Below the pieces are notes generated by a model. It had not been told where the DNA came from. It did not search any database and saw nothing but the letters and a program-made list of their open reading frames with translations. Shown piece by piece: positions 36,202 through 47,448 of a DNA stretch of 64,000 nt. The stretch comes from Physcia stellaris (Eukaryota > Ascomycota > Lecanoromycetes > Caliciales > Physciaceae). The position numbers were made by a program, and so were the translations under genes. How positions within the stretch are numbered: position 1 is the stretch's first letter; each line of letters starts with the position of its first letter. The DNA lies in contig JABSSW010000073.1 in NCBI GenBank assembly GCA_018902385.1, forward strand, positions 1-64,000. The letters are read 5' to 3'.

Positions 36202-36690
36202 AAGTCAGAGACAAAGCCGAGGATTGGCTCGTAGAAGCCGTATTTCCGGTGGTGGGGCTGGAGCGAAAGTTTCAGGCCCAGTGATAGCCATAGTGCTTAA
36301 GGTGGTTATGAAAACTTAGTAAGGTTATGGTGGTAGACGCCGTGCAGGCGGGCGTGAAGATGAAGTCTCTTTCTGTTGAATGACTAAGCTGCTCTTGCTT
36401 AATAGATGGCCACAGCGCTCTAGCTTGCAAGAGTTGAGGACATGAGTAAGAAGGCTTGCATGGATATCGAGGTGCAACAAATGCCGCGAAACCATGCAGT
36501 GGCTATTCGAGGCTCACCAGTGGGTGCAGGAAGTCAGCTTCCTGATTGTTATCGGGGTATGTAGCTTTTGCTGAGTACTGAGTACTTTGTTTGTGCATGG
36601 ATGGACCAACCGAAAGACAAGGGTATCTAGACGCTTCTATCGATCTCTTTACACATTTCTGTTTCTCATCAGTCTCGTAGTGCGTCAAAA

Positions 36691-38113
36691 TTACTAGCAA
36701 TAAGATTAGTAGATGACACATTGGAAGCGATTTAGCCAAACAAGGATATAGCATTACCAGAAAATAGTCCGCCACCGGCTTCTTCGCCGGCATTCCCCTA
36801 CTGTCCTGCGGCGCTGCTTCGAAGACTCTGTACCGCCTTCCTGGCCCAGACTTAATTTCCCCATCCTTCGGCAATGCACTGTCTTTCAACGCTGCAGCCC
36901 TGCCAATATCACCGTTACTTCTACTGATGATACCACCTCCTGTCATATCTTCACCCAATTCCAGTATCGCCGCTACATTTCCACACCTATAGCAGTAGTT
37001 TGGCGCGGACCACACGGTGACGATACTACTATCGAACATCTCTTTGAAACCTTCCATCACGAGTTGATGCGCTCGAGCTATGAGTGATAGATCGTTTATA
37101 TGATTGAATCGCTTAACGATATCTGCGCCGAAGAGGAAGCCTGCGCCTCGAGGAGATAGTCCCCATCCATCAATATCGTCAGGGTCGCTCCAGAGCAGGT
37201 CACACATTGCGCCTTCGTGGGGAACTTCTTGCTTTCGATCCAACAAGCGTATCTTGTCGACACTGTCGATGAGTGGTGAGAGGCCGCCATGCACGCAGAG
37301 GACCGCGCCACCGGAGCTGGAGACGGGTGAGGACGTGCTACCTGCGGCGGATGTGCCTGGTGGACCGGTCTTACTGGGTGTATCTTGGTTCTGAGAAGGC
37401 GATGCGGGCGGGGAGGAGCCCATTTCGTGGTCAAGCAGACGTCGACGGGAGCGCGCAAAGCGGGCGGTAATTTCATTTCTGCTGTTCATAATCTCAATTT
37501 CTATAGAATCGTCCACTGGCGGCATATTGGATTGAGAACCCGGTTCCAAGGGTGAAGGCTCGAGAGTGGATGATGTACCGAGCACCAAGGCCCCGAGCGC
37601 GAGGTAATCGAAAACCTCGCAGCAGTACCGCCATACGTTCGCGCTACCATATTTGCGCAGACATTCGTCGTAGAAGCCGTAGACGGTAGTGATCTGCCTT
37701 GACTCATGATTCCCCCGTATCAGAGTTATGCGATCTGGATAGCGGACTTTGAGGCAGAGGAGGAGGAGGAAGGATTCTAAGCTGTAGAAGCCGCGATCCA
37801 CGAAGTCGCCCATGAAGAGGTAGTTCGTGTCTGGAACATCGCCACCGACGCGAAAGAGTTCCATCAGGTCGTGGAATTGGCCGTGTATGTCTCCGCATAT
37901 TGTCACAGGAGCGTCGACTTGGACGACGTTGCCTTCTTCGATGAGGAGTTCACGGGCTTTGTAGCAGAGTTCGCGGACTGAGAATTCGGGGATGGTGCGG
38001 CAGGCGCGAAGGGCGGCGATCCATCTGCCAGAGTGCCAAACGTCAGCGACCTTGAAGAGCTGAAGGGTGGGAATGATATGGCGGAAGGAGAAGTACTTGT
38101 CCAGGTCGCTCAT
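36691..38113 (-). CDS. PPG1: PPG1-type serine/threonine protein phosphatase (PP2A-like)
   Basis: A metallophosphatase catalytic subunit of the PP2A-like group. Exon 1 is tiny (MSDLD plus part of a Lys codon at 38,113), followed by an intron ending TGGCAG and [20 protein letters not shown]. Catalytic motifs are present: [20 protein letters not shown] and [31 protein letters not shown] is strongly PPG1/PP2A-like. An insertion of about 100 residues rich in Ser, Pro and Gly sits between the [14 protein letters not shown] and [10 protein letters not shown] blocks, as in filamentous-fungal PPG1. The C-terminus reads PVADYFL. Straight translation would run on to 36,503, but a 64-base intron (36,694-36,757; GTAATG, CTACTAATC branch-like site, TTGCTAG) places TAA directly after the Leu, keeping the terminal DYFL that is carboxymethylated in this family. 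Divergent from tubulin cofactor D. Confidence 0.92.
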
Positions 38114-38655
38114 TATTCGGGAGCCGCCACTTCGGGCAGTCACGGCGACAAATATATCCCCGACAAATCCGCAGTTTATAGCTCTTACTATGACTTGAAC
38201 TGCACACTTTTTGAACGGTCGTTGTATGCCGATTCAGGGAGGCTATTGCGGTGTGATGAAAGTCAATAAGCCCATGTCATTTGGTTGTCTCTCACGGTTA
38301 ATGGACGGGCAATCGCGAGTTGGAGGGATCCGAAGGGGCTGTTACTTCGCCGCTGAAGCTCTTCTGCTCGGTCTGTGGCTCGGTCTTCGTCCCTGATAGG
38401 GCTCCCAACAGGTTGCGCCAATGTAGAAGCTTGATGGGCTGGGTAGATTTCAATGACGCCACACTTGGAATCCCCGAGACAAGCGCGCTTGGCGCGTTAG
38501 TTTCGTGCTGCTAAGGGGGAAGAATAGGGCTGAAACGGTATTGGTGTGTTTATTATGTAACTTTTCTCCATTTCTACATCTGTAGTGTCTAACACAAATA
38601 TGTTTGATCCACGCAGCAGCCTGTTCGCTCTAGAGGACCAGTTTATTGCGCCAAC
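38114..38655. promoter_or_regulatory. Divergent promoter between PPG1 and TBCD genes
   Basis: A 542-bp spacer between two housekeeping genes. No clear TATA box or repeated motif is seen. Confidence 0.4.
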
Positions 38656-41600
38656 ATGGACGAAGCTGACCTCAAGCTTCAGAAAGCATCCGAGGAACTC
38701 ATCAGTGACTTCATAAATGCCTTGCCCAAACTAACTAGGCATACACGCGTCAAAACTGAGAAGGTCAATGGCTTAGTCAAGCTACTGGAACCTTTCCAGG
38801 AATGGCCTCAACTGTTAGATCCGCATTTGAGCAGCATCGTCTCGAGGCTGGCAGGTGCTTTCATTTCATTCCTGGATGAGATCACGAAGCAGTGGAATTC
38901 AGAAACACTAGTGGTAGGAGTAATACCTGTATGGAGGGCAATATGCATGCTACTGTATACACTGTGCAAAGTCAGAGGGTACAAAGTCATCATTCGTTTC
39001 TTCAACAATGAACCAAAGTACCTCGAGCCTATGCTAGCTGCTTTCAACGTCTTGACCAAGAAGAAAATATTTCCTCAGAGTTCAGAGACTGCTAATATAT
39101 CCTCATCATCCTGGGAGGAGAGGTATATCGTTCTTCTTTGGTTGTCGCACCTGATGCTCACACCCTTCGACCTGTTATCCATTTCTTCGGAGACACGCGA
39201 ATCACAATTGATTGCACTGTCCGGTGGACCTACATTACCGGATGAGATAGCTTGGATTGCCAATCAGTGTATTCGGCTGTCAATCTACCATCTCGCCGAA
39301 TCAGGTAAGGAGCGTGAGGCAGCTGCGATCTTACTCGTTCGCGTCGCCTTGCGGCCTGATATGCAAAAGCATGCTTTGCTCCAAAATTTGCTTCAGTGGA
39401 CATTATTGTTATTGGAAGGCCAATCATTAGGTGGAGTCTTCAGTGGCAAATCCGCTATATATGTCCCTATCGGTCTCCTTTCTTTCCTTGCTGGGGTGGT
39501 AATGTCGGCGGATACAGCGATGATAGCACCCTATCTTGGAGACGTCTTCAAGACCATTTTGACCATATCTTCTGAAGGGTCCGGATCCACTAGTCGTTTC
39601 GCTTTCTCGGCTCTGACTCGAAAGCTCATTATCAAAACCCTCCGATCTGTTGTTGTCCATTTGCAGAGCCCTTCGCTGACAAAAATCCCGCATGCGGCCA
39701 CAGTAACATGTTCGAAAGAGGAGATGGTAGAAGAAGTCATCGATTATCTACTCAACAGTCTCGCGGACAAAGATACGCCTGTGCGATATGCTGCCAGTAA
39801 AGCTTTGAGTATGATCGCTGCTCAACTCGAACCCGCACTGGCTGCGGACATTGTTGAGGCGGTTGTTGGAAGCTTGGAAGAAAATGTTCTCTGGAATGAT
39901 ATATGCACTGGCGAGACAATCCCGAATTTGGATTCCGACATGTCAAACTCAATGTTGGTCAGACGGAATCTATCAGCCGTGGATGCTCTCCGATGGCATG
40001 GGCTCGTATTGACTCTTTCCCAACTTTTGTTCCGTAGATCTGCCCCCCCAAACCAGCTTCCAGATATCCTAAACGCTCTTATACTTGCTCTAGGCTTTGA
40101 ACAGCGATCCACCACTGGTAATTCTGTCGGCACTAGCGTCCGTGATGCCGCATGCTTCGGAATATGGGCTATAGCTAGGCGCTACACCACCGAAGAACTC
40201 CAGGCCGTCGATGCTTCAACAATCAAGGCTGGAAGTAACGTAGAAACTCCAACATCACTTCTACAGATACTCGCCAACGAGCTCATTTGCGCGGCTACCT
40301 TGGACTCTGCTGGGAATATCCGTCGCGGGGCATCGGCAGCTTTGCAGGAATTGATCGGCAGACACCCTGACATGATCGAGCAAGGGATTTCTGTGGTCCA
40401 AGCAGTTGACTATCATGCTGTGGCGCTACGGTCAAGAGCATTGATTGAAGTGTCTCTTGCAGTTTCAAGCTTGAGCCCCCTGTACTGGCGTGCCGCCTTT
40501 GATGGCCTACTGACTTGGAGAGGGGTTGGTTCTCCAGATGCACAATCCCGCCGTGATGCTGCAACTGCAATCGGAATTCTTTCCGAGGGCGGCCTTCAGA
40601 CCGTTCTCAAAGGAGTTCGACAAGCCTTAAGGTCAACAAAAAAAACCAACATTGAAGAATGTCAAGCTTTGCTGCTTTCAATGGCTGCCATAATCCAGAG
40701 ATTTGATCAGCCACAGAGCATGGAACAAGCGCAGCATCTACCAATCACAAATGAAGGTGTGGGAAATATTTTTGACGATCTATCACTAAATCAAAAACAC
40801 TTTGCGTCTCCTGCCCTTAGACCAACGTTGACCGCTGAGGCCGTCTCGAGCTTGATCAAAGCAGTTGCTCGTGTAGCGCGGGTCTCCTCGGCGATGGACA
40901 GCATTCTAAAGCAAGACTTATTGAAGCGGATCGAAGAACTCCAGTGGTGCCTCAAGCTCAAGGAAGGCTTAATCATCCACACTGCGAGCGAAGCCATCTA
41001 TGAGCTGTTTTTTGCCATGGACGAGGAAACCTCCACTTCGGCAATCCGAAAATGGATGATGTCGCTCGAAGTTACGAGCAGTTCTAGGATCAGAATTTAC
41101 GGTGCGTCGATGGCACTTGCCATGGCGTATCGTCATAAAAGCATCTGTGATCCTCAACAAGCAAATCAGATCAAATGTGCTTTACTGGCTCAAACAGAGA
41201 GCACTGATATCGATGCCAAGATTTGGGCGTTAAAGAGTCTGACGTCTAGTGTGTTGGCTGCTGAAGGTACTTGTTCTTACTCGTCTCCCTTGCAATCGAG
41301 TTGCTGATAGCCAAAGATCCGGATGCTGTTACGATCGAGGCTCTCCTACGGTGTTTGAAGGATCATACTACAGACCAGCGTGGTGATGTTGGCTCGCTGG
41401 TACGGCTGGAAGCAATCAGAGGAGTAGCGGCTGTTGTCAAAAGAGGGATACATTTTCCGTTGTCTGATCTCAAAAGGCTGATTTCTAAAGTATGTGGCTT
41501 GGCCGTTGAAAAGCTTGACAAAGTCCGGCTGCGGGCATCCCGTTGTCTCAATGAACTTCCCGCAGCAGTGATGTACGTACATATAATTCGATCCCTCGGA

Positions 41601-42345
41601 TCTTCAATGAATTAATGTAATATTTAGGATGAACTCTATAACCCTTCATTGCACCCAGGACTCCACATCGTCTGACTATTTTCGACACTTCCTATCGCTA
41701 AGCACGATTCCAGAGTTTCGCCGAGACATATTAGAGGATCTGGCTGTCACAGCAAGCTCAGGCTCGGAGTCTCTTCTTGTTGCTTCTCGAGCTGCATTGG
41801 CTGCGCATGCCGAGGAGATCATGCCAAGTCAACTTGACGAGTTATGCTGTACACTCGTAGATATGATCAAGTCTAACTTAGCAGATGACAAGGTACCAGT
41901 CAATGATAGACTGCTTATTCCAGCAATGGATGCCCTGGGATTCCTATTTGAGATTGGGGTCATGGGACGGCTCATGGATGTAGAAAATTACATTAGCCTA
42001 ACCTGCCTGGTCAAAAGCGCCCATCACAAATCTCTCAATATCCGAAAGCTCGAAGCCGCCATTCAGATCTACTCCGGTATCCTTACCACCGCAAAATTTA
42101 TCCAACTTCATAGCGATACACTCCTCCAACTGACCAGCATGCTACTGCATCAGTATCCCAAGATCCGCAATGCGGCTGCAGACACCTTGTTTCTAGAATT
42201 TTCAGACTGTAATTTACTTAGAAGCGTCAACTGGACTGAGAAAAAGGATGCCAAGAGGGAATATATAAAAACCATCAGAGCGCAAATCGAGGAGATCATG
42301 CTCTCCAGAGCCGAAAATTTGCATGGCCGACTATTTACCGCATAA
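38656..42345 (+). CDS. Tubulin-specific chaperone D (cofactor D)
   Basis: Cofactor D captures beta-tubulin in the tubulin folding pathway and assembles alpha/beta dimers with cofactors E and C. Three exons: 38,656 to about 41,265, about 41,309-41,574 and about 41,629-42,345, joined in phase by GTACTTGTT...GCTGATAG and GTACGTACA...ATATTTAG, giving about 1,200 residues, the normal size. The protein is a chain of HEAT-like helical repeats. Diagnostic segments are LLYTLCKVRGYKVIIRFFNN and VLLWLSHLMLTPFDLLSIS, SDKDTPVRYAASKAL-type repeats (here LADKDTPVRYAASKALSMIA) and a C-terminal cofactor D region. It shows no internal stops. Alternative explanations are unlikely given the length and motifs. 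Confidence 0.9.
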
Positions 42346-42428
42346 AATTTTCACGTATCGGATGTTCCACCATCATGCGAATCCAATTTAGCAGATATGA
42401 TGCCAGATATGCTTTCCCGAGGATTGTT

Positions 42429-43054
42429 TCAGGGCGCTAACGTCGGTTTTGTTCTATGAACGTCAGGCCCGGGTCGACGATGTATAGCACCATTCACGGA
42501 AGCATCATGTGTAGGCTGCGCGCTTTGATGGGGAGATGTCTGATTCGAGGCAAATGAAATACCTGGCACTTCGACGTCGAGCAGGTTTTCCGCTGGGGTG
42601 CAGAGTCCGTCACATGTTGGTTGATATACGTAGTTCGATGTTAAACGTCCAGCCTTATTAGGATCATTATCTCCAGAAACAGGAACGCTTCCACAGTATC
42701 TGCAGCCATGATAGGCTAGATCGTTGATTCTCTGCTTGAGGACAAGGCCGCTGACGCCCTTGATGGGTACATTGCCATCAAAGAACAGGCAGATACCTCC
42801 AATCGCCCAATGTGCATTCTTGGCACAGATGATCTGGTCATGCAGAAAAAGCATGCATTATCGTTGATTTGTGTCCAGATTGTATGGTTGAATGAGGAGA
42901 TAAGTTGTTCACTATTGACGGTATTAAACCATCGGCTGCATTGGCTGCTTCCATTGCAGTTGATTCCTTTGGGTGGATATACCCTCCTAGCTGGTGCGCA
43001 TCTCAAGGTTAGGAACGCCCCAAAAAGGAAGAATCCTTGTCCGTGTAGATTCAT
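42429..43054 (-). pseudogene. KP4 killer-toxin-like secreted protein, frame broken
   Basis: KP4-like proteins are small, disulfide-rich secreted proteins known from Ustilago virus KP4 and many ascomycete genomes; KP4 itself blocks calcium channels of competing fungi. From the ATG at 43,054 there is a hydrophobic signal-like start, then the family's N-terminal cysteine block. The middle and C-terminal blocks, including the CGSVPV motif and the terminal CDGLC, follow in a different frame from about 42,850 leftward. The switch falls inside conserved sequence at about 42,840-42,860, with no usable GT-AG intron that would spare the conserved part, so a one-base indel or sequencing error is likely. 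The second frame continues about 50 residues past the usual end, to 42,429. Convergent with the cofactor D gene. Confidence 0.7.
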
Positions 43055-43524
43055 CTGTGTCCATATTAGTAAAATATCGGCTTCGACGTTCACGACCAAC
43101 TACAATAGTCACTTGCAATTAATGCCAGACCTTAGCGCGTTCCACCGGCAATCATAATAAGGGTCAAAGATGACGAAGAAGACAAAGGCTGAACAGTAGT
43201 ACAGGAAGTATGCCAAACTCATTGGACGTGTGTATGTTAGTCCTGCCGGTTGGTGAGAAAATGATTAATAAAACTGCGCGGCAATAAAATCCCAAGGTCC
43301 ACACATTCACCAAAGGCGTCCCAATGACTGGACAATCCGAAGTGGAGTGGGATACTGCCGATCATCTCAGCATCTGCCGCAACACGATTCGCGCATCGGC
43401 TGTGACCCAAGAATCATCTATCGATGGTTGGAATGATTGGCTAAGAATCTTTGCTCGAAATCGTAAAGCCTTCCGACTTCCTTTTTACTCTCGACCTACT
43501 CAACAACTCTCGTGGTCTGCGACA
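43055..43524. promoter_or_regulatory. Divergent spacer between KP4-like and secreted-protein genes
   Basis: An in-frame upstream extension of the next gene (from 43,324) is open but precedes its signal peptide. No other feature is seen. Confidence 0.35.
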
Positions 43525-44070
43525 ATGTATCTAGCCTTTCTGGTAGTTATACTCAATCTTAGCAACACAGTCGCTCAGAGCCTCGCCATCGCCTTGTCTT
43601 CGGCCGTAGTGGCTCAAACCCCGTCAGTTCTACCTATCTCTTTGAACAGCTCAGCTTTAGGTTTCTCCCCTCGTCCAGCCCTCCCCTACCACGTGCAAGT
43701 TGGTGAAACCGATATCTCGGTCCAGATCATGCAATATTACCCTCTCATGGATCCCCACAAGCTCTGTTCCTGTATCATCTTCGCCCTAATTGAGATATAT
43801 GAGTACGCGCTATATGACCATGGGAACGCACCTGTCCGTGGTGATATCTACAGCATCAGCCTAGATGGCATAATCTTGGATTTCCAGAAATATACAGCGA
43901 GGCGTGGAGCGCGCCTTACTTATATGGCGGTTGTGAGGGCATTGCAGGCGTTGCAGATCTTTGCACATCAATATGGGTCTTTTGGGATGGAGTTAATCGT
44001 CTATGAGCTTGGTGTACAGGTTGGCCACGCTGAGATCAGAAGAGTCCTTGAGCATTCGACCAAAGAGTGA
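43525..44070 (+). CDS. Secreted protein of unknown function
   Basis: I chose the internal ATG at 43,525 because it begins a good signal peptide (MYLAFLVVILNLSNTVAQSL); the frame is open back to 43,324, but that extension looks like untranslated leader. The mature part is about 160 residues, with a conserved-looking ALPYHVQVGETDISVQIM, a two-cysteine KLCSCII segment, RGDIYSISLDGIILDFQKY, and a C-terminal IYEYALYDHG/VYELGVQVGHAEI pattern. No domain is recognised. No intron is needed. Confidence 0.6.
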   Translation: MYLAFLVVILNLSNTVAQSLAIALSSAVVAQTPSVLPISLNSSALGFSPRPALPYHVQVGETDISVQIMQYYPLMDPHKLCSCIIFALIEIYEYALYDHGNAPVRGDIYSISLDGIILDFQKYTARRGARLTYMAVVRALQALQIFAHQYGSFGMELIVYELGVQVGHAEIRRVLEHSTKE

Positions 44071-44239
44071 CTTGAAGATTCCTACTCACGACTAGCAAGA
44101 CCCTTCTTGCACAACCGATTCAAAGTGCAAAGCGTTTGAACCTAGATGCCAGATTGGCGTCCACTTGGAACCGCCCGACCTAATTCCATGATCTTGTCTG
44201 GGGAATCAGTAATTGTGGATCAACCGGTCCCCGCCACAA

Positions 44240-44852
44240 TCACATCTTGACACCCTGGTTAGTACTATTCGTGGCAGCCTGCAAGGCCGGGAGCCCTTCC
44301 ACCCAATGATCTCCCATACTCAGAATGAGCTCCCTAAGATCGGTTATGTTCAGATCCTTGCCACCTCCCGACTGCTTTGCAACCTTCGACTTCATATCCT
44401 TGACCTTGCCGAGCCCCGCCTCTTCCTCTGCATTGGGTGGACGGGGCGTCCAGCGTGGGCTACCGGCATCTAGATGCTCGGAAACGGCATGATTGGGTGA
44501 ACCTGGAGGCGGGCAGAGCAAGACATCGATGCGGGTCTCTTTGATGAGTTTGCTTTCGACGGACTCCCAGAGGGGACCCAACAAGGTGGTGATATTGTCG
44601 GGATTATCCTCCCCAGTGACAATTAGGCGGCGGATTGGATATCTACTCATGTCAGCGATCAACAGCTTTTGGTAAACAATCAGAGATGTAGGGGTTGACT
44701 CACACTAGGCCTGCTTGCAAGCTCTGAAACGTGGTTGGGAATTCCAAGCCGAGACGACTGGCGAGGGCCTGGGCCTCAGGCTTGGTCTTAACAATATTGT
44801 TCCAATAGTAATGTGGATTCTTGTTGCTGTTACGACCTGCACGTCCAGGCAT
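44240..44852 (-). CDS. Conserved-looking hypothetical protein, two exons
   Basis: Exon 1 starts at 44,852 (MPGRAGRNSNKNPHYYWNNI) and continues VKTKPEAQALASRLGLEFPT. A donor GTGTGAGTC and acceptor ATGAGTAG join it in phase to YPIRRLIVTGEDNPDNIT and LLGPLWESVESKLIKETRID. The product is about 185 residues, hydrophilic, without signal peptide or membrane segment. The family is not recognised. The tail (GGGKDLNITDLRELILSMGD) is plausibly helical. The clean splice phase supports a real gene. Confidence 0.6.
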
Positions 44853-46203
44853 GATCGCTCAGTTGGTTGCAGTCAAGGCGAATATTGAAGTTTCTTGTTT
44901 GCGATGGTTCGGGTCACCAAGCTGGAATCGGCGAGATGTCAATGTGCGATCACGCGACCAAACAAACGGAGAAAGTTATAAACACACTGACGTAATAGTA
45001 CTTTGTTTATCACGTGGACATAGAACCCTAATGCATTGACGGCGCGGACGGGAGATGCCGCCCCCACTGCTGGTCTTAAGTCACGATATCAGCTTGTTCT
45101 ACTGTCTACCAGTCACGAACAGCAGCTCGACTTCTACGGATCGGACTCTCGACTTTCTCGCAGATGTCCTCAAATCTTAGGAAAATAGAAGTGTTTCATG
45201 CTGTCCGAGCAAATTCATGAATATCAGCCACTGTGAGGATAGATTCATGTGAATTTTCTGGATCGACCGCGAATCGACGACGAGATCCAAACTCATGGTA
45301 AATCCGTCAGATGGCTCCTCACAAGACTTACCATCAACAACTCTTGAGACATTGCTGGACTTGCAAGAAACATAATGTGTTAGGCTTGATAAAGTTAGAA
45401 CGAGCTCCTTAATCACACTTGAAGATTGTATTTCCAAGTCCACAAGTCTACAAAATCCGATACTAGGAACTCGACGGAGACTTACCTCTCGCAGTCGTTG
45501 CCGATGGAGTCTGACACTGGGAACGCCAGCAATTGTTGTTTCCTGCATGGTACTACCGTAATTGCCACTGGCGGACGCTCGCTTTCGACGGAAGTTGCAG
45601 GACACTCACTGTCAACTCATCTGTAGCTAGTGTATTACATTAGCTAGAAACAAAAACATTTCAATGCTGGATTTCCTAGAAAGACCTGCGGATACTCATC
45701 GCGTGTAAAAGGTGGATAGGTGGATCCCATAAAACTTCAGACGGCGTTCCTGCGTCGATTAGCGCTCAGAACGAGGCGCGCAGCTTTTTCGGTAATCCCA
45801 CAGAATCGACACCCTTGATGCTCGTCATCAGGGTCTAGCGGCGCATCAGCCTTTAGTACATTGCTGGAACGAGCCGAGCCAAGTCGCGCAGAACCGAGGT
45901 GCCTGACACACTTTTCCGGAACTCCCACTTCAACGATGTCGCAAGAGGTTTCTCTTCTGTTCCGACCCCATTATAGGGCCATCGGATATGAGAGGGTATA
46001 GTCCATCTGTTCCTGCTTCTCCACGTTTTCAGGCGATTTGCGCATGTGCGCCATCCCTTGCACCAATCGTTTAGTGCGGCGCTTTCGAAATTGTCATTAA
46101 TTCGCCACTTTCGCCATTATGTATACCAAGGGTCGACGACCTCGGACTGCGCAAGGTTCCTCATCCTCAGTGAACGGTACTTTGGCGCATTCTTGGCATC
46201 AAC
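44853..46203. other. Intergenic interval
   Basis: A 142-codon frame at 45,177-45,605 (minus) has no recognised domain and is not called. A short GC-rich TCGGCTCG-like direct repeat lies at about 45,868-45,895. Nothing else is seen. Confidence 0.45.
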
Positions 46204-46740
46204 ATGAAGATCATCAGTCTGCCTTTCATCTTTTCCTCTTTACTGAGCGTCGCCTGGGCAGCTTCCCGTCCAGAATGCTTCCCAGTCAGCCCAGCATGTC
46301 TCCGACCTCAGGTACACGAGTGTCGCGATGCTATTATGAAGATGCGCCACACCGATCCTGGTTATGTGACAATCTTTGGTCGTCATCCACCACATAGGAG
46401 AAACACCATCGATGTACCGCGAGTATGGCACAGTGACCCCAGGAATTGTGCTGTCAAGCTAGACGTGGTTTTGCCTGCAGCCACCGACAGCTTTAGGCTA
46501 CAAACGCTTACTTTACAAGGAGAGGAGATCATTGCTGCCTGTATTATTGGAGGGAATCACTGTGGGGGGGCCATGAATGTTGGTCCAAATAAGGTCATGC
46601 AGCTTCAAGTTGGATACTATGCGGCGATAGCGCCATCATGGCGAACGATGAGACCGCTGACGAACGTCTCACTCCCCCTCCTACCGATAACTGTCAACTT
46701 TGCTTCCAATAATGGCGACGATGCATCGGCTTCGTCATGA
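46204..46740 (+). CDS. Small secreted cysteine protein, effector-like
   Basis: The 178-residue product starts with a signal peptide (MKIISLPFIFSSLLSVAWAA). The mature part has cysteines at ECF, AC, ECRDAI, NCAVKLD, AAC and HCGG. The order HECRDAIMKM, FGRHPPH, DVPRVWHSDPRNCAVKLDVV, a helix, then HCGGAMNVGPNKVMQLQVGY resembles the three-exon protein at 11,317-12,105 (CWNAI, C-bearing strand, helix with C, GGDNN...VGKY). Both fit a widespread fungal secreted family of unknown function. Intronless here. Confidence 0.7.
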   Translation: MKIISLPFIFSSLLSVAWAASRPECFPVSPACLRPQVHECRDAIMKMRHTDPGYVTIFGRHPPHRRNTIDVPRVWHSDPRNCAVKLDVVLPAATDSFRLQTLTLQGEEIIAACIIGGNHCGGAMNVGPNKVMQLQVGYYAAIAPSWRTMRPLTNVSLPLLPITVNFASNNGDDASASS

Positions 46741-47448
46741 CAAGGGGAACTCCGGATAGATGGACTAGAGCGCAAATTCTCGGGGTGGACATGGCTAAGG
46801 TTATATACCGAAGATGAGGGAGGAAAGGCATGGGTCAATAGCTCTCGAGTGTAGTTTCGCTGGCTGGATCATCGCTTGATCACTCACGAGGAACCTCCGC
46901 TGGACGAGGTACTCGTACTATCAAGCACACCGTCACTTCGGCGCGAAAATCCCATAAGAGCACCCCGTCAATCTTGATTTGAGTGGCTGGCACAAAGTTC
47001 TCCACTGGAATTACTCGGTGATTGGATTAGGCATCCCTTGTATTTCAACCATGAATTTGAATGACCACGCCAAGGTCTTTATCACTTTGTCTTTACCGTA
47101 CGAGGTACAAGAAGTAGTCTCAATTGCGGCGTGGCGTCCGCGTGTCACTCCAAGCAACGTCGTTAGCCTGTCTCGCCTATTCAACAGGGGCTCAAGGACT
47201 AAGAGCTCGCTTAAGTAGCCCCAGTAGATCCATCCCGTCTTCCACCGGTTCAGGTTGCCCCCAAAGTCTTCAGATACCATTTGAAACAAGCCGTCAGCAA
47301 CGGATCTACCGCGTCGAACTTTACTTCATCGACTCCCAGCAAGCACCGCCTACTTCGTTCAGGTCATGAAGCAGCCTCCAGAAGTGTCAGCCTCCGTGCT
47401 GCAAAGGCCACACAAGGCAACCTCGGTGCTGCCAGCGGCGCCCTCGCA
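46741..47448. other. Intergenic interval
   Basis: Nothing recognisable; short frames only. Confidence 0.45.

Larger units (their letters stand above)
34304..36690. other. Gene-poor interval right of the transposon
   Basis: No full gene is supported. It contains the better-preserved MITE-like copy (35,563-35,675) and a short open stretch at about 35,998-36,201 (plus) that reads like real protein but has no start codon. Confidence 0.5.

Noticed and set aside
36503-36690. 84-residue C-terminal extension of the PPG1 phosphatase
   Set aside because: A well-formed 64-base intron places a stop directly after the conserved DYFL; the extension is intron and 3' UTR translation.
45177-45605. 142-codon minus-strand frame
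   Set aside because: No domain, no signal peptide, no splice partner and poor composition; probably chance.
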